Part shown: piece after piece, positions 1 to 8,072 of the stretch
Position numbering within the stretch: position 1 is the stretch's first letter
Layout: the number at the start of each line of letters is the position of its first letter
Source: CAYJBH01 sp964370605
GTDB lineage: Bacteria > Bacillota > Clostridia > Oscillospirales > Ruminococcaceae
DNA length: 61,871 nucleotides
Assembly (NCBI GenBank): GCA_964370605.1
Contig: CAYJJX010000014.1
Location: 1 to 61,871 of the forward strand
Direction: 5' to 3'
Made by a program: the position numbers and the translations under genes
The notes under the pieces: model-generated
What the model was told of the DNA's origin: nothing
Seen by the model: the letters and a program-made list of their open reading frames with translations, nothing else
The model's database searches: none

Positions 1-105
1 CACCCTTAACCATTAGTCATTAGTCAATCTTCGCATAGCGAAGATTATGAGCATACCATATAGTATAGCTGCACCACAATTCTTCACCCTTAGCCATTAG
101 TCAAA
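1..105. repeat. Short nested repeats at the window edge
   Basis: The motif CACCCTTA(A/G)CCATTAGTCA occurs at 1-19 and again at 85-103. Between the copies lies a perfect 9-bp hairpin, AATCTTCGC / GCGAAGATT, at 26-34 and 38-46 with an ATA loop. No gene is visible on either strand here. It could be a small non-coding repeat element or remnants of duplicated terminators; only part may be in the window. Confidence 0.5.
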
Positions 106-138
106 CCTAAGATTTGACCAACAGCTAAGGGTGTTTTT
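85..138. terminator. Hairpin terminator at the 3' side of the amidohydrolase
   Basis: Outer arms CACCCTTAGC (85-94) and GCTAAGGGTG (124-133) enclose inner arms GTCAAA (100-105) and TTTGAC (113-118). Five T residues follow on the plus strand, so it is a better terminator for a plus-strand gene left of the window. It also sits just past the stop of the minus-strand amidohydrolase and may work in both directions. Confidence 0.6.
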
Positions 139-157
139 GTAACGATGGAAATGTTTT

Positions 158-1285
158 TTACACCTTCGCGCCTTTTTTATACACCGCCGTGATATTTTTC
201 AGGCTCTTTATATCCTCCAGCGGATTGCTGTCCAGCACGATAAAATCGGCAACAAATCCTTGTTTCAGCTGACCGTACATCTCGCCGACACCGAGAAGTT
301 CGGCGGCATTTTTTGTGGCGGCGGTTATTGCATCGGCACAGGACATTCCGGCATCGACCATGTGAATGACCTCGTCGGCGCCCATGTCATAGCCGACCTG
401 CGGACAGCCTGCATCGGTGCCCATGGCAATGCTCACGCCGGCATCATAGTAGAGTTTCAGTGAGGCATCGACATAGCGATATTCTTCCCGCACCGCCGAT
501 TTCTCATAGTTTTTATAATATGCCGCCATGGTCGGCACCACCGTCATTTTTTTGCGTTTCATCTCGGCAAGCAGTGACGGGATTTCGGGGTCGGATGGAT
601 CGAAGAACTGACCGTGTTCGATGGAGTCGATTCCCACCTCGATGGCGAGCTTTATGCCCTCTTTTCCGACGCAGTGCGCCGAAATTTTATATCCACGGCG
701 ATGACATTCTTCGGTGACGGCAGCCATCTCGCTCGGTGAAACCTGCACCGGACAACCGACCGCCTGATGGTTGATCCCCATCTTTTTTCGTGCAAAACCT
801 CCGGTCAGCATGACCTTGATGAAGTCAGCACCGCTGCGAATCTGCTCCCTTGCACCTTTGACGAATTCGTCTGTGCCGTCACATTCGCGATTTGACCAAT
901 AGCAATGACCGCCGGTGATGCAGAGTGCAGAGCCGGCAAGCATAAATTCCGGTGTGTCACTCGAGGGCTCCAGCTCAAACTCATATTCTTTATATCCGCC
1001 ACAATCGCGAAAAAATGTGACACCACTTTTTGCCATTGTCTGCATCTTTTCCTGCGCCGCCTTTAGCATCTGCTCTTTCGAGCGCGTCAACATTCCGAGC
1101 CGATCCCAGGTGAACGGATCGGAAAAAAGGTGCAGATGACAGTCGATCATGCCGGGAATTATATATTTTCCGTCAAGGTCCAGCACCTCACCGTTTGCCT
1201 CGGACGAGACAATCCCGTCCGAGATGCTAAAATCTACTTTTTTGAACTTACCATCAATAAAGACGGCGGCATTTTTTATCTGCAA
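158..1285 (-). CDS. Metal-dependent amidohydrolase (imidazolonepropionase/prolidase-like)
   Basis: This 375-residue cytoplasmic protein has the plan of the amidohydrolase superfamily: a small N-terminal beta domain, then a TIM barrel. Visible metal ligands are the HxH pair in DCHLHLF near residue 50, the lysine in GADFIKVMLTGG (candidate carboxylated lysine), histidines in KISAHCVG and DSIEHGQF, and the aspartate in MGTDAGCP. The family hydrolyses C-N bonds in cyclic amides or Xaa-Pro type dipeptides; the substrate cannot be read from sequence. The start is TTG with GGAG six bases upstream. It follows the YfcC-type transporter by 48 bases on the same strand, so uptake and hydrolysis of one amide or peptide substrate is likely. 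Confidence 0.85.
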   Translation of the reverse strand: MQIKNAAVFIDGKFKKVDFSISDGIVSSEANGEVLDLDGKYIIPGMIDCHLHLFSDPFTWDRLGMLTRSKEQMLKAAQEKMQTMAKSGVTFFRDCGGYKEYEFELEPSSDTPEFMLAGSALCITGGHCYWSNRECDGTDEFVKGAREQIRSGADFIKVMLTGGFARKKMGINHQAVGCPVQVSPSEMAAVTEECHRRGYKISAHCVGKEGIKLAIEVGIDSIEHGQFFDPSDPEIPSLLAEMKRKKMTVVPTMAAYYKNYEKSAVREEYRYVDASLKLYYDAGVSIAMGTDAGCPQVGYDMGADEVIHMVDAGMSCADAITAATKNAAELLGVGEMYGQLKQGFVADFIVLDSNPLEDIKSLKNITAVYKKGAKV

Positions 1286-1333
1286 AATTTTCTCCCTATT
1301 ATTTTTATGTGGGCGATCCGACCTGAACTTTTG

Positions 1334-2734
1334 TTACGCCAGACCGATAACCTGTGCTACGATGACCGCAACAATGCCAAGAAGCAGCAACGAGCCGAAG
1401 ATCTTTCCGATAAACTTCAGCCATGAGGTGTAGCTGAGTTTCAACATTCCAAGACCGCTCATCAAAAGTCCGGAGGTGAACCAGAACATGTTGGAAAATC
1501 CGTCGCCGACCTGATAGGCAAGCACCGCCGTCTGGCGACCTACGCCGAGGATATCGGCAATCGGCACCATGAGAGGCATTGCAACGACTGCCTGACCGGA
1601 ACCGGAGTTGACAAACAGGTTGATGAAAGTCTGCACCAGCACCATGAGGCCGGCCGAAATTTCGGTGGAAACGGAGAGGAGCGGCAGGGTAGAATAGTAG
1701 ATGATAGTGTCCATAATCATGCCGGAATTCATTATGACAACGATGGTGTTTGCAAACGATACCAGCAGTGCGGCAAGCACCATGTCCTTTGCACCATCAA
1801 CAAAGGAGGAGGCGATTTCATTCGGTTTCATTCCGTAGACGATGCCTGCGACAATGCCCATTATGAGGAAAACCGTTGCGCTTTGGGTCATGAAAAAGCT
1901 CCAGAACATCGCGCCGACGATCAGCAGTGCGATGGAGAGGACGAACACGACTAAAACTGCCTTGTGTCGAGTGCTCATGACCACCGATTCCGGATCTTTT
2001 ATGCCTTCAAAGTTATATTTGATTCCGAAGGTCAATGATTTTTCCGGCTCTCTTTTCACCTTTCGGGCATAGCTGATGAGGAATGCTCCGGCGATAGCGA
2101 GCGCAAGCACAAAAAATATGATACGGAACCACATGCCGGAAAGATACGGTATCTGCGCAATTTCTTGTGCGATGCCAAGATTGAAAGGATTGATAAATGC
2201 CGCGCCATAACCGATGTTGGTGCCGATGACCGGAATGGCGATTCCGACCAGTGCATCGTATTTCAGCGCTATCATCAGGCTGATGAGGAATGGGGCAAAT
2301 ACCAGCGATTCCATCGACATGCCGAATATGGCGGCACAAAGGGCAAAAAAGGTCAAAAGCAAGAAGATTAGAAACTCCTGCCCTCGACCCGATTTGAAAT
2401 GTACGATTATTTTTGCCATCAGTGCCTCGATAGCACCTGTTTTATTGACAACACCGAATCCTCCGCCGATGAGCAGCAGGAATCCGGAGATGGAGGCGGC
2501 GCCTATGACACCTTTGTGGAATGACTGCAAGAAAGACCAAGGATTGACAGGTTGGCGTTCGATAAACTCGAAACTGTCGGCAACGACGCTCTCGCGCCCG
2601 GTGACCGGATCGACGGCACGTTCAAACGAACCTGCCGGAATTATGTAGGTCAGTATCATTGCCACAACTGCGATGGCGGTGATCAAAATTAGCGGATGTA
2701 GTCCTTCGCCCTGCTTTTTTGTTTTTTTTCTCAC
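1334..2734 (-). CDS. YfcC family (DcuC-like) membrane transporter
   Basis: A 466-residue polytopic membrane protein with about 12 hydrophobic segments. The N-terminal stretch with TYIIPAGSFER and the segment LLIGGGFGVVNKTGAIEALM are typical of the YfcC / C4-dicarboxylate anaerobic carrier group, whose members are annotated as transporters of amino acids, basic peptides or dicarboxylates. VNSGSGQAVVAMPLMVPIAD near residue 375 matches the second conserved repeat. The start is GTG with AAGGGGG seven bases upstream. It is first in a two-gene operon with the amidohydrolase, which suggests it imports that enzyme's substrate. Substrate not determinable. Confidence 0.85.
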   Translation of the reverse strand: MRKKTKKQGEGLHPLILITAIAVVAMILTYIIPAGSFERAVDPVTGRESVVADSFEFIERQPVNPWSFLQSFHKGVIGAASISGFLLLIGGGFGVVNKTGAIEALMAKIIVHFKSGRGQEFLIFLLLTFFALCAAIFGMSMESLVFAPFLISLMIALKYDALVGIAIPVIGTNIGYGAAFINPFNLGIAQEIAQIPYLSGMWFRIIFFVLALAIAGAFLISYARKVKREPEKSLTFGIKYNFEGIKDPESVVMSTRHKAVLVVFVLSIALLIVGAMFWSFFMTQSATVFLIMGIVAGIVYGMKPNEIASSFVDGAKDMVLAALLVSFANTIVVIMNSGMIMDTIIYYSTLPLLSVSTEISAGLMVLVQTFINLFVNSGSGQAVVAMPLMVPIADILGVGRQTAVLAYQVGDGFSNMFWFTSGLLMSGLGMLKLSYTSWLKFIGKIFGSLLLLGIVAVIVAQVIGLA

Positions 2735-3020
2735 TTGACAACCCCCTTATAATATATTATATATGTACTTATGATAACAGATTATTTTGCAGATGTAAAT
2801 ATTTTTTTGGTTTGTAAGAAAATATTGTATGATTTCACATGCAGTGTTTGAAACAGAGACTTTTTCAAGGTTGTTTTGACCGCAAAGCCGCATAAACACA
2901 CGCAAAAATCGACCTTGCAAAAACTTTTTTTAAAAAAATTCAAATTTAATGCAATAAAACGGCCGGCTCGTGCATTTATATGTCGAGAAGGAAAAATCCT
3001 CGGAAAGGGAACACAGAAAA

Positions 3021-3605
3021 ATGGCGCTGATAACATTTAGTCTATCCGTCCTTGGCGGTATCAACCAAACGGATAGCACAAATCAGAATAACGAATTTTT
3101 GGAAGGTTGTATTGAGGCAATAGGGCAGGGTGACCGGTCGGCTCTTGAGCTTTTCTACAACAAGACAAAAAGTGCGGTATTCGCCTTCTCACTTTCCATT
3201 CTCAAAGATAGGCAGGACGCAGAAGACGTCATGCAGGACTGCTTTATCACCGTTTGTAACTCGGCACACAGCTATAAAAAACAGGGCAAACCGATGGCTT
3301 GGCTGATGACTGTAACAAAAAATCTATGTTTTGGTCGAATCAGACAACGCAAAAAGACAACAAATCCGGAGGAGTTCGAGTCTTTCATCGAAGCCCGTGA
3401 AGATCTCCCACCCGAACAACGCATACTATTGAAAGAAAGTATGGCATCCCTCTCAAGTGAAGAGCATCAGATTGTCGTTCTTCACACCGTGGCAGGATTC
3501 AAGCATCGTGAGATAGCCTCACTCTTGGATATCCCGCTTTCCACAACACTCTCGAAATATAACCGAGCGATAAAGAAGCTCAGAGAAAAGATGACAGGAG
3601 TTTAG
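3021..3605 (+). CDS. RNA polymerase sigma factor, ECF-like
   Basis: A 194-residue sigma-70 family protein. Region 2 is visible around LKDRQDAEDVMQDCFITV and the tryptophan-containing MAWLMTVTKNLCFGRIRQRKK. Region 4 is the helix-turn-helix LSSEEHQIVVLHTVAGFKHREIASLLDIP. I chose the ATG at 3021, with AAAGGGA upstream, over the GTG at 2970, which has no ribosome-binding site. The stop lies two bases before the membrane anti-sigma gene, so the two are cotranscribed and form a regulator pair. No consensus sigma-A promoter was found upstream, which fits autoregulated transcription. The signal is unknown but would be sensed outside the membrane. Confidence 0.88.
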   Translation: MALITFSLSVLGGINQTDSTNQNNEFLEGCIEAIGQGDRSALELFYNKTKSAVFAFSLSILKDRQDAEDVMQDCFITVCNSAHSYKKQGKPMAWLMTVTKNLCFGRIRQRKKTTNPEEFESFIEAREDLPPEQRILLKESMASLSSEEHQIVVLHTVAGFKHREIASLLDIPLSTTLSKYNRAIKKLREKMTGV

Positions 3606-3607
3606 AA

Positions 3608-4804
3608 ATGAAACACAACAAAATTGAAAATGACCTGAAAAAGGCATATGACAACATCACCCCCGATGTGTTTGACGCTATACTCCAAGGCGCACAACAG
3701 CAGAAAGGTAGTGTGATTATCATGACACAGAAGAATAAAAAGAAATTTTGGGCACCCATCGTAGGTGCAGCGGCCGCCTGTCTCCTACTTCTTGTAGGAA
3801 CATACGGATTCAACAATATGATTAGCGTATCCACCGTCTCACTGGACGTGAACCCCAGCATTGAACTCTCGGTCAATCGCAACGAAAAGGTAATATCGGC
3901 AACCGCACTGAATGCCGATGGCGTTGCGGTACTCGGCGACATGAATATTGAGGGCAGCGATGCCGAGATGGCGGTCAATGCCATCGTAGGTTCTATGGTT
4001 CGCCTCGGTTATGTCAACGATATGCAAAACTCTATTCTACTTTCGGTAGAGGGAAGTGATACCACACTCGGAGCACAGCTCGAGACTCAACTTGCAAGCG
4101 AGATCAATGCACTGCTTGCCGACTCTCAGATCGAAGGATCGGTGCTCAGCCAAACCATCGCTCCCGACACCGCAAACGATCTTGCGACACAGTATGATAT
4201 CTCAAACGGCAAGGCAGAGGTGATAGAACAACTGATTACCCAAAATCCCTTGTACGATCCGGCACAGCTAGCACGCTTTTCGATAACCCAACTTAGTCTT
4301 CTTCTAGAAAGCAACGAAACAATAACAACGCTGGGCACGGCGAGTGACAAGGGTTATATCGGATCGGAAGTAGCGCTTAATACCGCTTTGGCTCATGCCG
4401 CAGTGGCGGAGTATACCGATCGTGATATCGATCTTGAACTGGAAAACGGCATTATGATCTATGAAGTGGACTTCGATTCGAACGGCATGGAATACAGCTA
4501 TGACATCGACGCCACCACAGGAGCAATAATCAAGAGCACTGTCGAGGGAGATGACCTCGATGACCAGGACGATGATCTTGACGATCTTGATGATATAGAC
4601 GACGATCTGGACGATGCTCTGGACGACCTTTTAGACGATCTCGACGATCTCGACGATGACATCAATGACGATCTTTACGACGATGACGATTATGATGATT
4701 ACGACGACGATGACGACGATGATGACGATGACGACGATGACGACTATGATTATGACGATGACGACGACGATGACGACGATGACGACGACGGAGACGACGA
4801 CTAA
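3608..4804 (+). CDS. Membrane anti-sigma factor: RsgI-like and PepSY domains, poly-Asp tail
   Basis: 398 residues. A cytoplasmic N-terminus of about 45 residues looks like short ECF anti-sigma regions rather than the RsgI N-domain. One membrane span lies at about 48-66. The external segment VSTVSLDVNPSIELSVNR is the hallmark of the RsgI middle domain, and its Asn82-Pro83 pair corresponds to the bond reported to self-cleave in RsgI proteins. A PepSY-like unit follows (YEVDFDSNGMEYSYDIDATTG). From about residue 315 to the end the protein is almost only Asp, with scattered Leu, Tyr and Ile. The role is membrane sequestration of the upstream sigma factor. The acidic tail may bind cations or cationic wall material; that is inference. 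Confidence 0.85.
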   Translation: MKHNKIENDLKKAYDNITPDVFDAILQGAQQQKGSVIIMTQKNKKKFWAPIVGAAAACLLLLVGTYGFNNMISVSTVSLDVNPSIELSVNRNEKVISATALNADGVAVLGDMNIEGSDAEMAVNAIVGSMVRLGYVNDMQNSILLSVEGSDTTLGAQLETQLASEINALLADSQIEGSVLSQTIAPDTANDLATQYDISNGKAEVIEQLITQNPLYDPAQLARFSITQLSLLLESNETITTLGTASDKGYIGSEVALNTALAHAAVAEYTDRDIDLELENGIMIYEVDFDSNGMEYSYDIDATTGAIIKSTVEGDDLDDQDDDLDDLDDIDDDLDDALDDLLDDLDDLDDDINDDLYDDDDYDDYDDDDDDDDDDDDDDYDYDDDDDDDDDDDDGDDD

Positions 4805-4833
4805 CATCGACGAATAAATTGCCCCCCCTCCAA

Positions 4834-4913
4834 ACAACCTCGGCAAACTGTGTATAGCAACTTAGCAGATAAAGTTTTTGTTGATATAGCACAGATGTCG
4901 GGGTTGTTTTTTG
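4834..4913 (+). terminator. Possible terminator after the anti-sigma gene
   Basis: AACAACCTCGGC near 4834 can pair with GTCGGGGTTGTT near 4900, followed by a T-rich run. The loop is long and the pairing imperfect, so this is a weak call. The rest of the gap to 5054 holds a TGTCAA/TTGACA inverted pair near 4950 but no clear promoter. Confidence 0.35.
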
Positions 4914-5054
4914 TCGTATTTTACTGAAATCACGAGGAGGGTTGTCAAAAATTGACATCACTGCCTAATTTTTGAATTGTGATAAAATTATGTTGAAACG
5001 CCCAAAATAAAGGAGTATAATAGGAGTAGAAGAATGATAAGGATAATTTAGGTA

Positions 5055-6335
5055 ATGGAAGTACAGTTTTTATTGTCAATCAGCGTTATTTTGGTATCCA
5101 CAAAAGCGTTCGGACTATTGTCCGGAAAACTTCAGCTCCCACAAGTGGTTGGTGCTTTGCTCGCAGGACTGATACTCGGCCCTGCTTTTTTGGGCGTACT
5201 TGAGCCGACCGAACTGCTCCACATGCTCGCCGAGCTCGGAGTGGTCATAATAATGTTCGGTGCCGGACTGGAGACCAGTATATCGGACCTTAAGGCATCG
5301 GGGAAGAACAGCTTTTTCATCGCCATGCTTGGTGTTGCAATACCGCTTGGGTCGGGAATCTTGCTAATGAACGTGTTTGGGGAAAGCACCGATATCTTGC
5401 AGGCTATCTTCCTCGGAACGATTTTGACTGCGACCTCTGTTTCCATCACGGTTGCCACGCTAAAAGAGTTGGGCAAACTGTCGACTAAGGTTGGCAATAC
5501 GATACTTGCCGCGGCGCTCATCGACGACGTGCTCGGCCTTGTATGTCTTACCATCGTGACCGGCGCAGCAGGCGGCAATACCGATATTCTTATAGTATTG
5601 CTAAAAATTGTTCTCTTCTTTGTGTTTGCTGCCATTGTTGGAGTACTGGTAAACAAGTTATCATTATGGTATAATAAAAAAATCAATTCGGACGATCTTC
5701 GTCGTCTTCCGGTTGCGGCTTTTGCACTATGTCTATTCATGGCTTGGTCGGCGGAGGCGATTTTCGGTGTGGCCGACATTATCGGTGCTTTTGCGGCAGG
5801 GCTTATGGTAGCGACCACTCCTAAACATCTTTATATCGAGACCAAGATGCAACCGCTGTCCTATCTTCTGTTGACACCGATATTCTTTGCAAACATTGGA
5901 TTGAGCGTCACCCTCCCTTCCATGACCCCGTCCATCATACTGTTCACGGTACTTTTGATTGTGTTTGGTGTGTTTTCTAAACTTATAGGTTGTGGCGGTG
6001 TATCGAGGCTTTGCGGGTTTAGTAACCGACAGTCGTTACAGATAGGACTTGGTATGGTTTGTCGTGGAGAGGTGGCTTTAATTGTGGCAAACAAAGGTCT
6101 GGCACTCGGTTTGTTGCCGGAACAATATTTCGGTCCCATCGTCATAATGGTTGTATTCTGTGCTGTCGTGACACCGGCCCTTTTGAAACTTGCATTCCGT
6201 GGCGAGTCGGCATACGAAGGACTTTTGGAGAGCGACCTTGTCGATCGAATGGAAATGTCCGATCAACTGGATATTCTCACCGAGCAACTTTTGGAAGAAG
6301 ATCAAAAAATGACGGAAGAAAATCGAAAGGTTTGA
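5055..6335 (+). CDS. Cation:proton antiporter, CPA2 (Kef-type) family
   Basis: A 426-residue membrane protein covering the complete Na+/H+ exchanger domain of the CPA2 family. Conserved features include the N-terminal LSGKLQLPQVVGALLAGLILGP, the paired acids in AALIDDVLGLV expected for ion translocation, and GADxIGAFAAGL-like DIIGAFAAGLMV. Unlike full-length KefB/KefC there is no TrkA-N nucleotide-binding domain; only about 45 hydrophilic residues follow the last span. The likely role is monovalent cation/proton exchange for pH or potassium homeostasis. AAGGAT lies ten bases before the start. It is an apparent single gene, about 180 bases before the amylase. Confidence 0.88.
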   Translation: MEVQFLLSISVILVSTKAFGLLSGKLQLPQVVGALLAGLILGPAFLGVLEPTELLHMLAELGVVIIMFGAGLETSISDLKASGKNSFFIAMLGVAIPLGSGILLMNVFGESTDILQAIFLGTILTATSVSITVATLKELGKLSTKVGNTILAAALIDDVLGLVCLTIVTGAAGGNTDILIVLLKIVLFFVFAAIVGVLVNKLSLWYNKKINSDDLRRLPVAAFALCLFMAWSAEAIFGVADIIGAFAAGLMVATTPKHLYIETKMQPLSYLLLTPIFFANIGLSVTLPSMTPSIILFTVLLIVFGVFSKLIGCGGVSRLCGFSNRQSLQIGLGMVCRGEVALIVANKGLALGLLPEQYFGPIVIMVVFCAVVTPALLKLAFRGESAYEGLLESDLVDRMEMSDQLDILTEQLLEEDQKMTEENRKV

Positions 6336-6511
6336 TTGCTTTCGTAGCATAAAACGAGCATAAGCAATGCCTTTGAAATACGCGCCATTTTGTATGATAT
6401 AGGTTTTCAAGCCGATTTGATAGTCCTTCAACTTGAAATTCAGCACGCCTTGAGGAAGTATTTCGCCGCAAGACTGTGATGAAATACACAAAGAAAGGAA
6501 TGGTCGCAGGT

Positions 6512-7966
6512 ATGAAAAATCGCACCTTAATACAGCTTTTTGAGTGGTATCTTCCCTCTGAGGGATCACTTTGGCGAGAGACTGCAGAGAGAGCCCCATC
6601 GCTTGCAGAGCTTGGCATAACCGAAGTGTGGTTGCCGCCTGCCTACAAAGGCACTTCCGGCAAGAATGACGTCGGTTATGGCGTGTATGATATGTATGAT
6701 CTCGGCGAGTTTGATCAAAAGGGCAGTGTCGAGACAAAATATGGCACCAAGAGTGAATATATTGTGGCGATCAAGGCGTTGCAATCGTCAGGTCTTCGGG
6801 TGTATGCCGATGTAGTTTTCAACCATCGTCTCGGTGCAGACGAGACCGAGCGAGTGTCGGCGGGCGAATATCGCTTTGACGATCGTAGCATTCTTGTTGA
6901 TCAGCGTGAAATAGAGGCTTGGACGCGATTCACCTTCAAGAATCGCGGCGGGAAATACTCGAATTTTGTTTGGAATCATACCCACTTCGATGGTTGTGAT
7001 TGGGACGAGCGCGCCAAGAAAAAAGGATTATATCTATTCGACGGCAAGAGCTGGGATGAACATGTCGATATTGAGATGGGGAACTATGACTTCTTGATGG
7101 GAGCCGATCTTGATTTTTCTAACGGTGAGACGCTGAGTGAACTTGTGAGTTGGGGAAAGTGGTACCTTGATGTTACGGGGGTGGACGGTTTTCGTCTTGA
7201 TGCAGTAAAGCACATGAATTTTTCCGGAATTGCCTCTTGGTTGAGGTCGATGCGTAATTACGCCGGCAAGGAACTTTATGCGGTAGGTGAATACTGGAAC
7301 CACAATCTCGGAGCACTCGCATACTACATTGACAAGACAGCCAACAGCATTGATGTGTTCGATGTACCGCTTCATTACAATCTGCATAAGGCCTCGAACA
7401 GCAACGGCGAATATGATATGAGCAAGATAATGAGCGAAACGGTGGTCGACACCCGCTCCGCAAGGGCGGTCACCTTTGTGGACAACCACGACACTCAGCC
7501 GGGACAGGCGCTGCAAAGTTGGGTAAACGGTTGGTTCAAACCTCACGCGTACTCACTAATACTTCTGCGTCAGCAGGGGTTGCCTTGCGTGTTTTATGGT
7601 GATCTCTATGGCATACCGCACAGCAAAATTTCTCCGGTCGGCAAAAAACTCGTCACTCTTTTGAAGGCACGTCGAGACCTTGCCTACGGTGAGCAGATCG
7701 ACTATTTTGGCGACAGTTCTGTCGTTGGATTTACTCGTCTCGGAGAGGAACGCTATCCCTTCTCGGGACTTGCGGTAGTGATGACAGATCGGGTGGGTGG
7801 ATCGCTTCGGGTCTGCATGGGCGAGAGGTTTATCGGGAAAACGCTTGTCGATTGCCTTGGCAATGTCCGAGAGAAATTTGTGGTAGAGTCGGATGGGTGC
7901 GTTACACTGCCGGTGAAGAACGGAAGTGTAAGTGTATATGTCGATTCACGATATCGTGCGAAATGA
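6512..7966 (+). CDS. Cytoplasmic alpha-amylase (GH13)
   Basis: 484 residues and no signal peptide, so it should act on internal or imported alpha-glucans. The four GH13 conserved regions are visible: DVVFNHR, GFRLDAVKH (nucleophile Asp), the acid/base Glu in AVGEYWN, and FVDNHDTQ. The N-terminus NRTLIQLFEWYLP is typical of the bacterial cytoplasmic alpha-amylase subfamily (GH13_5), and the length fits. Earlier in-frame starts exist at 6476, 6479 and 6500. I prefer 6512 because AAAGGAA lies 11 bases upstream, a spacing repeated at other genes here, and because the family normally starts at this point. No other glycogen or starch gene is adjacent. Confidence 0.93.
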   Translation: MKNRTLIQLFEWYLPSEGSLWRETAERAPSLAELGITEVWLPPAYKGTSGKNDVGYGVYDMYDLGEFDQKGSVETKYGTKSEYIVAIKALQSSGLRVYADVVFNHRLGADETERVSAGEYRFDDRSILVDQREIEAWTRFTFKNRGGKYSNFVWNHTHFDGCDWDERAKKKGLYLFDGKSWDEHVDIEMGNYDFLMGADLDFSNGETLSELVSWGKWYLDVTGVDGFRLDAVKHMNFSGIASWLRSMRNYAGKELYAVGEYWNHNLGALAYYIDKTANSIDVFDVPLHYNLHKASNSNGEYDMSKIMSETVVDTRSARAVTFVDNHDTQPGQALQSWVNGWFKPHAYSLILLRQQGLPCVFYGDLYGIPHSKISPVGKKLVTLLKARRDLAYGEQIDYFGDSSVVGFTRLGEERYPFSGLAVVMTDRVGGSLRVCMGERFIGKTLVDCLGNVREKFVVESDGCVTLPVKNGSVSVYVDSRYRAK

Positions 7967-7982
7967 TTTTTTTATGAAATGC

Positions 7983-8011
7983 TTGCCGATCATAAAGTTT
8001 TGATGTAGAAT
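7983..8011 (+). promoter_or_regulatory. Sigma-A-type promoter of the GT-C-like gene
   Basis: TTGCCG at 7983-7988 and TAGAAT at 8006-8011 are separated by 17 bases. The start of the following gene is about 60 bases downstream. Confidence 0.5.
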
Positions 8012-8072
8012 TGATTATAGGTCGGTTTATTTCAAGCTCCAAACGAAAGAATACCGAAACTTAAAAATAAAC

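Noticed and set aside
4631..4961. Minus-strand frames of poly-Val/Ile and poly-Arg/His
   Set aside because: They are shadows of the GAY codon tract that encodes the poly-aspartate tail.
4945..4990. Sigma-A promoter for the antiporter using TTGACA near 4955
   Set aside because: The nearest TAAAAT is about 25 bases away, far outside the allowed spacing.
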